Shown here piece by piece: positions 58,591-64,000 of a DNA stretch of 64,000 nt; position 1 is the first letter of the stretch; every line of letters begins with the position of its first letter. Below the pieces are notes generated by a model. It did no database searches, had not been told where the DNA came from, and saw only the letters and a list, made by a program, of their open reading frames with translations. A program made the position numbers and the translations under genes. Location: positions 1 to 64,000 of the forward strand of contig NZ_PYPS01000026.1 in NCBI RefSeq assembly GCF_003027925.1, read 5' to 3'. Source of the DNA: Micromonospora sp. RP3T. GTDB lineage: Bacteria > Actinomycetota > Actinomycetes > Mycobacteriales > Micromonosporaceae.

Positions 58591-58874
58591 GAATGACCTT
58601 CCGGAGGCGAAGAGCGAGCACGGCCGGGTCGTCCGGCGCAGCACGGGGCCGTGCCGGGCGAGTCGTTGAGGGACCCCCGTGTCCCGGTCCGTCCGGTCGT
58701 TGGCGGTCCGTGGCGCGTGGGCAGGGTGAATTGTAACGCCGTCTGCCGCGATCATCCTGCGCAGCACGGCGTACCGGCGGTCCGGGACCGCCGATTCGAC
58801 GCAGATGTGGACTTTGTAAGGATGATACCCACGCACGGCCAGGCGGGTCCGGGCCGCGCGGGAAGGGGACGAAC

Positions 58875-59690
58875 ATGATCGCCTCGGTGCCCACGCCGCG
58901 GGAATTGCTCACCATCGCCGTCGAGGTGGCCCGGGACGCCGCGGCCACCGCCCACCGGATGCGCGCCGAGGGTGTCTCGGTGGCCGCGACCAAGAGCACC
59001 GCGACCGACGTGGTCACCGCGGCCGACCGGGCGGTGGAGCGGCAGGTGCTGGCCGCGTTGCGGGACCGGCGGCCCGGCGACGCGGTGCTGGGCGAGGAGT
59101 ACGGCGGGGCCGGCGCGGTCGCGGGGGACGGGGTGCGCTGGATCGTCGATCCGATCGACGGCACCGTCAACTACCTCTACGGGCTGCCCTACTGCGCGGT
59201 CTCGCTCGCCGCCGAGGTGGCCGGTGAGGTGGTCGCCGGCGTGGTGCGCAACGTGTTCACCGGCGAGGAGTGGACCGCGACCGCGGGCGGCGGCGCCTGG
59301 CGGGACGGTCGGCGGCTCCGCTGCTCCGCCGAGGCCGACCTCGGGCAGGCGCTGGTCGCCACCGGCTTCGGGTACGACGCGGGCCGCCGCGCGCACCAGG
59401 CACGGGTGGTCGCCGAGCTGATCCCGCACGTGCGCGACATCCGCCGGATGGGTGCCGCCGCGCTCGACCTCTGCCTGGCCGCCGAGGGACGGGTGGACGC
59501 GTACTTCGAGAAGGGGCTGGCCGCCTGGGACCTCGCCGCGGGCGGGCTGGTCGCCCGGGAGGCCGGGCTGCTGGTGACCGGCCTGTCCGGCCGGCCGGCC
59601 GGACCGGACCTGGCGCTCGCCGCGCCGCCGGCGCTGCACGGCCCGCTGCACACCCGGCTCGCCGACCTGGACGCCGCCGGCGGGCCGTGA
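58875..59690 (+). CDS. Inositol monophosphatase family protein
   Basis: 271 aa. It is a Mg-dependent phosphatase of inositol phosphate or related sugar phosphates. Motif A is WIVDPIDGTVNYLYGLPYC (about 95-113) and motif B is AAWDLAAGGLVAREAG (about 216-231); the first metal ligand Glu lies in LGEEYGG. In actinobacteria the product feeds phosphatidylinositol and mycothiol synthesis, but the substrate of this copy is unknown. ATG 58875 has GGAAGGGG upstream. It is divergent from sigA. Confidence 0.9.
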   Translation: MIASVPTPRELLTIAVEVARDAAATAHRMRAEGVSVAATKSTATDVVTAADRAVERQVLAALRDRRPGDAVLGEEYGGAGAVAGDGVRWIVDPIDGTVNYLYGLPYCAVSLAAEVAGEVVAGVVRNVFTGEEWTATAGGGAWRDGRRLRCSAEADLGQALVATGFGYDAGRRAHQARVVAELIPHVRDIRRMGAAALDLCLAAEGRVDAYFEKGLAAWDLAAGGLVAREAGLLVTGLSGRPAGPDLALAAPPALHGPLHTRLADLDAAGGP

Positions 59691-59723
59691 CGACCGGTCA
59701 CCCCACCCCACGGGTACGCGACG

Positions 59724-59755
59724 AGGGCGGCCTCCCGGACCGCGGAGACCGCCCT
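59724..59755. terminator. Bidirectional hairpin between IMPase and LytR_C genes
   Basis: AGGGCGG (59724-59730) pairs with CCGCCCT (59749-59755), with CTCC/GGAG continuing the stem after one mismatch. It lies between convergent genes. Confidence 0.6.
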
Positions 59756-59789
59756 GTGTCGTCGTCGGGCCGGCGGACCGGCCCACCTG

Positions 59790-60320
59790 TCACTTCTCGA
59801 CCGGCATCGGGCACGTCTCGGGCGGCGCCTCGGGCGCGCCCAGGTCACCCAGCGACTGGTTCACCTCGGTGGTGGTGGCCAACTGCTGGAACCCGTTGCC
59901 GAGGACCACGTCGACGGTGTCGTCCTTGCGGTCCGGCAGGAACACCCGCTCGGCGTTGTTGAGGAAGTAGGCCCGGAGCAGGTGGGCCGAGCCGACGCCC
60001 TTGGGGCCGAAGCGCAGCACCGCCACGCCGTCGACCTCCTTCGACTCGTTGCCGACCTTCTTGACCTGGAACTTGCGGTTGCGGAAGTCGTCCGCCACGC
60101 CGCCGGCCCGGCCGGACTCGTCGGTGGCGTTGTAGACGTTGATCTTCACGTCCTTCTGCTCGCGCAGTCGCAGGTCGACAAGCGGCCAGCCGGCGGGGCA
60201 GTCGGCGGCGGTGCCGGCCGAGCCCTGACTGTCCTTGACCACGGCGACGATCACGAAGACCAGGGCGATGACCGCCAGCAGTCCGACGACAACGAGTGCC
60301 CGCACTCGCGCAAAACTCAT
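59790..60320 (-). CDS. LytR C-terminal domain protein
   Basis: 176 aa. One N-terminal transmembrane helix (about 8-28) anchors an extracytoplasmic LytR_C domain: VKINVYNATDESGRAGGVADDFRNRKF begins it and AVLRFGPKG, RVFLPDRKDDTVDVVLG continue. The CW-rich start (DCPAGWPLV) and C-terminal CPMP may form a disulfide. LytR_C domains occur with cell-wall polymer ligases; the exact role is unknown. ATG 60320 begins MSFARVRALVVVG. Confidence 0.82.
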   Translation of the reverse strand: MSFARVRALVVVGLLAVIALVFVIVAVVKDSQGSAGTAADCPAGWPLVDLRLREQKDVKINVYNATDESGRAGGVADDFRNRKFQVKKVGNESKEVDGVAVLRFGPKGVGSAHLLRAYFLNNAERVFLPDRKDDTVDVVLGNGFQQLATTTEVNQSLGDLGAPEAPPETCPMPVEK

Positions 60321-60468
60321 CCTGGGCGCTCCCCGGACAGTGATTGGGTGGCGGCGGCCGGCGCGGTCGGGCCGCGTCTGTCGACCGTCGGAGTACGCCG
60401 CTGAGGTTAACCCTTGTCCGGCTCCCGCGTGGAAACAGTCCGACATGCCGGCGCGCCACGGGGGGAAC

Positions 60469-60482
60469 GGGTAGGACTACCC
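60469..60482. promoter_or_regulatory. Palindrome GGGTAG-GA-CTACCC
   Basis: A perfect inverted repeat with 6-base arms and a 2-base spacer lies in the 423-base gap between the LytR_C and DUF4193 genes. It could be an operator. The rest of the gap shows GC-rich sequence without a credible gene. Confidence 0.35.
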
Positions 60483-60718
60483 CTATCTTCGTGTCGCCTG
60501 AGTCACATTGGGAACAACTTCGGGCGCAGGGGCGTACATCTCTCCCGCAAGGGCGGTATACATGCCTCGCCCAAAGGGGGGGTAAGGTTCCGCGCTCGCC
60601 GGAGGGTTCCGCTCCGGCGGACCCGGCCAACCGGTCGTCGGGTCGGGTGCCCGACACAGTTGGTTGCCGGCCAGGGGAACCGAAACGGCGTCGTCCGGCG
60701 TTACAACCGGCAGCGACC

Positions 60719-60728
60719 ATATCGATAT
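60719..60728 (+). promoter_or_regulatory. ATATCGATAT palindrome next to DUF4193 ribosome site
   Basis: A perfect 10-bp AT-rich palindrome lies immediately before GGAGAG (60730-60735) and 15 bases before ATG 60744. It may be part of an operator or simply keep the ribosome site unstructured. Confidence 0.3.
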
Positions 60729-60743
60729 TGGAGAGTGAAACCG

Positions 60744-61040
60744 ATGGCCACCGACTACGACGCCCCGCGTCGCGACGAGGTCGACCTCGGCGAGGACAGC
60801 CTCGAGGAGCTCAAGGCCCGGCGGGTCGACTCACAGTCGGGCGCCGTGGACGTCGACGAGGCCGAAGTGGCCGAGAGCTTCGAGCTGCCCGGCGCCGACC
60901 TGGCCGACGAGGAGCTCACGGTCAAGGTCCTCCCGATGCAGCAGGACGAGTTCCGGTGCGCGCGCTGCTTCCTGGTCCACCACCGCAGCCAGCTCGCGGT
61001 CGAGCGCAACGGCGACCTGATCTGCCGAGAGTGCGTCTGA
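60744..61040 (+). CDS. DUF4193 family protein
   Basis: 98 aa, acidic. The family pattern MATDYDAPRR, EDSLEELKARR and the C-terminal zinc-ribbon-like CARCFLVHHRSQLA with ICRECV are present. It is strongly conserved in actinobacteria and of unknown function. ATG 60744 has GGAGAG upstream. A long upstream region and a separate hairpin downstream suggest a monocistronic, regulated gene. Confidence 0.87.
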   Translation: MATDYDAPRRDEVDLGEDSLEELKARRVDSQSGAVDVDEAEVAESFELPGADLADEELTVKVLPMQQDEFRCARCFLVHHRSQLAVERNGDLICRECV

Positions 61041-61059
61041 CCCCGAGCCGGGACACCGG

Positions 61060-61085
61060 CGGCGGCCTCCTCGTCGGGGCCGCCG
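61060..61085 (+). terminator. DUF4193 gene terminator hairpin
   Basis: CGGCGGCC (61060-61067) pairs with GGCCGCCG (61078-61085) around a 10-base loop, 19 bases after the stop. Confidence 0.55.
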
Positions 61086-61172
61086 CTGTTCGAGCCGCCG
61101 TGCGCCGGTGGCCGGAAGCTGCTTGACTCGTACGGGCGGCTGCCATGCCGCGCGGAGCAGGAGGGCGGACGG

Positions 61173-62039
61173 GTGAGCGAGCGCAGCGAGCGGGATGACC
61201 GGACGGGAGTCCCGGAGACGGGACCGACACCGTCCGTCCCGGACCCGACCACCGCCCCGGCCCGCGCCGAGGAGACCGTCGACCCGGCCGCGACGCCGAC
61301 CGGCGAGGAGCTGGGCGCCACGGTCGCGGCCCTGACCGCCGACGACATCGCCCCGGCCCGCCGCCGGCAACTGCTGGTCCGGCTGGTCGGCCAGGCCCGG
61401 GCGCGCGGCCTCACCGACCTGTTCAAGCCCAAGGCAGCGCTGCGCTGGATGACCGAGACCGTCGCCGAGGTCGCGCCGCACGTGCCGATCCGGGACCTCG
61501 CCACGCTGCGGCGGCACTTCCCCGGCCTGGACGACGACGCGCTCGCCGACCGGCTGGTCCGCAACGCGTCCCGGGCCACCGCCGGGGTCGGCGCGGCCGG
61601 TGGTGGGGTCGCCGCGGTCGAGTGGGCGGTCACGCCCACCCTGCTCTCCGCCCCGGTCCTGCTGGCCGCCGAGACGGTCGCCGTGGTGGCGATCGAGTTG
61701 AAGCTCATCGGGGAGCTGCACGAACTCCACCGGATGCCGCTGCCCACCGGCGGCACCGCGCGTGCCGTGGCGCTGGTGCAGTCCTGGGCCGGCCAGCGGG
61801 GGATCAACCCGATGATGCCCGGCGTCGGGGTGAGCGCCGTGCTGGGCACCGCCGCCCGCCGCGAACTGCGGGACAGCATGCTGCGCCGCTTCGGACGCAA
61901 CCTCACCACGCTCGGGCCGTTCCTGACCGGCGCCGCGGTGGCCGGCTACCTCAACCGGCGGGCCACCCGCACGCTCGGCGAGCAGCTCCGCAAGGACCTC
62001 CGGCGCACCGCCCGCGGCCTGCCCCACGAGCGGGACTGA
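61173..62039 (+). CDS. Conserved actinobacterial membrane-associated protein
   Basis: 288 aa. I do not recognise a named function. The first ~50 residues are acidic, Pro/Thr-rich and disordered. The rest is helical, with a glycine-rich hydrophobic stretch (RATAGVGAAGGGVAAVEWAV to LLAAETVAVVAIELKLIG) and a second one (FLTGAAVAGYLNRRATR) that could enter the membrane, and a very basic C-terminus. GTG 61173 opens within the GAGCGAGCGCAGCGAGC short repeat often found at actinobacterial gene starts. It is convergent with the DUF3093 gene. Confidence 0.7.
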   Translation: MSERSERDDRTGVPETGPTPSVPDPTTAPARAEETVDPAATPTGEELGATVAALTADDIAPARRRQLLVRLVGQARARGLTDLFKPKAALRWMTETVAEVAPHVPIRDLATLRRHFPGLDDDALADRLVRNASRATAGVGAAGGGVAAVEWAVTPTLLSAPVLLAAETVAVVAIELKLIGELHELHRMPLPTGGTARAVALVQSWAGQRGINPMMPGVGVSAVLGTAARRELRDSMLRRFGRNLTTLGPFLTGAAVAGYLNRRATRTLGEQLRKDLRRTARGLPHERD

Positions 62040-62059
62040 CGGCCGGGACGGAGGAGCGG

Positions 62060-62551
62060 TCAGGCCGCGTCGCGGGCGGCCAGCAGCGCGGTCGCCAGCT
62101 CCACCGGGTGCCGGGTGCTGACCACCCAGAACGGGGTGGGGTCCGCCGGGTCGTCCAGCACCACCTGCACGGCGCCGCCGATCCAGGGGCGCTGCACCAC
62201 GAACGCGAGCGGATCGGCGCCGACGCCGAGCACCTCACGCCGGCCGGCCGCGTCCAGCGGCACCGCGTCCGCCACGTGGCGCACCGGGAGGTGGGCGTCG
62301 TCGACCCGCAGCTCGCCGTCGCGTACCTCGACCCGGATCCGGCCCAGCCACCACAGGGCGGCCACCGTGCCGGGGATCAGCAGCACGAACGGCAGCCAGG
62401 CCCGGAAGCCGGTCGCGCCCAGCCACAGCTCGGCGGCGAGCAGCCCGGCCACGGCCAGCCCGGCGGGCCAGGCCCACCAGGGCAGCCCCAGGCGCTCCGC
62501 GTACGGCGCGGGGGTGGCCGTCGGGGCGGCCGGGGATGACGACTGACGCAC
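62060..62551 (-). CDS. DUF3093 family membrane protein
   Basis: 163 aa. Two transmembrane helices (about 26-46 and 52-70) precede a small beta-rich domain (IRVEVRDGELRVDDAHLPV, PWIGGAVQVVLDDPADPTPFWV). This matches DUF3093, a family always found next to dut in actinobacteria, as here. Function is unknown. GTG 62551 is the start; dut begins divergently 83 bases away. Confidence 0.85.
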   Translation of the reverse strand: MRQSSSPAAPTATPAPYAERLGLPWWAWPAGLAVAGLLAAELWLGATGFRAWLPFVLLIPGTVAALWWLGRIRVEVRDGELRVDDAHLPVRHVADAVPLDAAGRREVLGVGADPLAFVVQRPWIGGAVQVVLDDPADPTPFWVVSTRHPVELATALLAARDAA

Positions 62552-62634
62552 ACTGCGAGGGTACGGCGCGTGGCGGGCCGGCCAACCGGCAGGATGGCAG
62601 GGGCACCCCGAGGACCGGACGGAAGAGGATGACC

Positions 62635-63132
62635 GTGACAGATGTCGTACCCGTGCCCGTACGGCGGCTCGATCCGGAGTTGCCGCTGCCGGCGTACGCC
62701 CATCCCGGCGACGCCGGCGCGGACCTGGTGGCCGCCGCGGACGTGGAGCTGCCGCCCGGCGGGCGCGCGTTGGTGCCCACCGGCGTGGCGGTGGCGCTGC
62801 CGGAGGGGTACGTCGGGCTGGTCCACCCCCGGTCGGGGCTGGCCGCCAGGCTCGGCGTGACGGTGCTCAACGCGCCCGGTACGGTCGACGCCGGCTACCG
62901 GGGTGAGATCCTGGTCAACCTGATCAACCATGATCGGGACACGCCGGCGCGGATCAGCCGGGGCGACCGGATCGCGCAGTTGGTGGTCCAGCGGGTCGCC
63001 CGGGCCGAGTTCCGGCCGGTGGCCGAGCTGCCCGGCTCCCGGCGCGGGACCGGCGGGCACGGGTCCACCGGCGGGCACGCCGGGCTGGTTCCGGCTCCGG
63101 GCGGCGGGCAGAGCGAAGAGGTGGCAGGGTGA
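62635..63132 (+). CDS. dut: dUTP diphosphatase
   Basis: 165 aa. It hydrolyses dUTP to dUMP and keeps uracil out of DNA. The five trimeric dUTPase motifs are visible: AHPGDAGADL, PRSGLA, GTVDAGYRGEI, DRIAQLVVQ and the C-terminal RGTGGHGSTG P-loop-like arm. GTG 62635 is chosen because GGAAGAGG ends six bases before it; the ATG at 62629 directly abuts that site. A Gly/Pro-rich extension follows the fifth motif. The DUF3710 gene starts 25 bases later. Confidence 0.95.
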   Translation: MTDVVPVPVRRLDPELPLPAYAHPGDAGADLVAAADVELPPGGRALVPTGVAVALPEGYVGLVHPRSGLAARLGVTVLNAPGTVDAGYRGEILVNLINHDRDTPARISRGDRIAQLVVQRVARAEFRPVAELPGSRRGTGGHGSTGGHAGLVPAPGGGQSEEVAG

Positions 63133-63157
63133 GTGCGAACAGCGGAGGGTGGGCGCA

Positions 63158-63802
63158 GTGATCTTCTCCCGGAAGCGGGCCGGCGAGGCGCGGCACGCGC
63201 GTGACAACGGGGTCCTCGACGCCGGGGAGACCCCGGCGGCGCCGGCTCGTGGCCCCTACGACGTCAGCGAGGCGCCCGACGCGCCCCGGCTCGACCTGGG
63301 CAGCATCCAGATCCCGGCGGTGCCGGACGTGGAGGTGCGGGTGCAGGCCGACCCGCAGGGCGTGATCCAGCAGGTGGTGCTGGTGCACGGGCAGAACGCG
63401 TTGCAGCTCGGCGTGTTCGCCGCACCCCGTTCGGAGGGCATCTGGGACGAGGTGCGCGAGGAGATCCGCACCTCGCTGCTGAACGACGGCGCCGCCGCCC
63501 AGGAGGTCGAGGGGGAGCGCGGCACCGAGCTGCGGGCCCAGGTCCGCACCCCGGACGGCGTGACCGACCTGCGGTTCATCGGCATCGACGGGCCGCGCTG
63601 GATGGTGCGGGGCGTCTTCCAGGGCCAGGCGGCCGTCGACCCGGCCGCCGGCGGCCCGCTCGCGGCCTGCCTGGACGGCCTGGTGGTGGACCGTGGCCAG
63701 GAGGCCAAGCCGGTCCGTGAGCCGCTGCCGCTGCGACTGCCGCGCGAGGTGGCCGAGCAGCAGGCCGCCGAGCAGCAGGCGGCCGGTCCGCAGGAGGTCT
63801 GA
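63158..63802 (+). CDS. DUF3710 family protein
   Basis: 214 aa. After a basic N-terminus (FSRKRAGEARHARDNG) comes the conserved domain: RLDLGSIQIPAVPDVEVRVQ, VVLVHGQNALQLGVFAAPR, DLRFIGIDGPRWMVRGVFQG. This is the standard dut-DUF3710 pair of actinobacteria and its function is unknown. GTG 63158 follows GGAGGGT. The tail is Glu/Gln/Ala-rich. Confidence 0.86.
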   Translation: MIFSRKRAGEARHARDNGVLDAGETPAAPARGPYDVSEAPDAPRLDLGSIQIPAVPDVEVRVQADPQGVIQQVVLVHGQNALQLGVFAAPRSEGIWDEVREEIRTSLLNDGAAAQEVEGERGTELRAQVRTPDGVTDLRFIGIDGPRWMVRGVFQGQAAVDPAAGGPLAACLDGLVVDRGQEAKPVREPLPLRLPREVAEQQAAEQQAAGPQEV

Positions 63803-63811
63803 GGCCCGCGC

Positions 63812-63854
63812 CGGGCCCGGTCCCGTCGGCCCCGAGCCGGCGGGACCGGGCCCG
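63812..63854 (+). terminator. Strong hairpin after DUF3710 gene
   Basis: An 18-base arm (63812-63829, CGGGCCCGGTCCCG...) pairs with 63837-63854 with one G-U type mismatch around a 7-base loop. It probably ends the dut transcript. Confidence 0.65.
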
Positions 63855-63967
63855 CGGCGTGTCCGCCCGGCGTGCCGCCGGTCCCGCCGGCCGGCCGGAC
63901 CGGCGTACGCTGGCGGGACGGTTCCGCCATCCGCGGGACCCCGGCGCGGAGAGGTGACGCGGAGGTC

Positions 63968-64000
63968 ATGACGACCGACCAGGGCCGGGTGTCGCTGCGG
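63968..64000 (+). CDS. Start of next gene, probably OB-fold nucleic acid-binding protein (partial)
   Basis: ATG 63968 follows GGAGG and opens a frame reading MTTDQGRVSLR to the window edge. Only 11 codons are visible. In related genomes an OB-fold protein gene follows DUF3710, and its N-terminus resembles this one; the assignment rests mainly on that context. Confidence 0.4.
   Translation, partial: MTTDQGRVSLR

Overview
The window looks like chromosomal DNA of a Micromonospora-type actinomycete (family Micromonosporaceae). The evidence is very high GC, many GTG starts, 4-base start/stop overlaps, a cobalamin-dependent class II ribonucleotide reductase (nrdJ) beside nrdR, an HrdB-type principal sigma factor, a Spo0M homologue, many actinobacteria-only small proteins (DUF3046, DUF3039, DUF3093, DUF3099, DUF3710, DUF4193, DUF7455) and several dispersed palindromic repeats. 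About 60 protein genes are called. No rRNA, tRNA, CRISPR or prophage was seen. The only transposon trace is the 3' end of an IS5-type transposase at base 1.

Layout. 1-5.2 kb: transposase tail, UdgX-type uracil-DNA glycosylase, pterin dehydratase/VOC fusion, membrane protein, acyl-CoA dehydrogenase, MFS transporter, DUF3046. 5.2-8 kb: recA (with a LexA-like box), recX, BKACE-family protein. 8-10.2 kb: rny behind a possible coupled 12-codon leader ORF. 10.2-13.6 kb: glutamate-type ABC importer gluABCD on the minus strand, divergent from selD. 14.9-30.5 kb: an old actinobacterial housekeeping neighbourhood (miaB, DUF349 protein, LigB-like, miaA, dapF, malic enzyme, hflX, lexA, nrdR-nrdJ), interrupted by a secreted GH5-CBM2 cellulase. 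33.5-38.7 kb: small-molecule and lipoprotein genes. 38.7-44.2 kb: DtxR-type regulator, tandem rhodanese, AcuC deacetylase and a Pat-type lysine acetyltransferase. 44.3-49.7 kb: SigB-type sigma factor, Spo0M, dtd, methyltransferase, subtilisin. 49.8-56.4 kb: HhH-GPD protein, a toxin-antitoxin-like pair, psuG-pfkB pseudouridine catabolism, TRIC-like channel, helicase. 56.5-64 kb: sigA/hrdB, inositol phosphatase, LytR_C protein, DUF4193, dut, DUF3710 and the start of the next gene.

Genes that work together: recA, recX and lexA form the SOS core with boxes at recA and lexA; nrdR and nrdJ are a regulator/target pair; miaA and miaB make ms2i6A37 in tRNA; acuC and the GNAT/acyl-CoA-synthetase fusion are a probable reversible lysine-acetylation pair; psuG and a PfkB kinase degrade pseudouridine; dut and nrdJ serve dNTP supply.

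The most unusual material is intergenic. Family A is a GGGGCCCC-centred palindrome repeated with an exact 31-bp period (five loci, one apparently split by the IS). Family B is an AT-cored nested palindrome of about 40 bp, found three times and always between convergent genes. Family C is a 21-10-21 hairpin found twice with compensating base changes. There are also two degenerate tandem arrays downstream of dapF.
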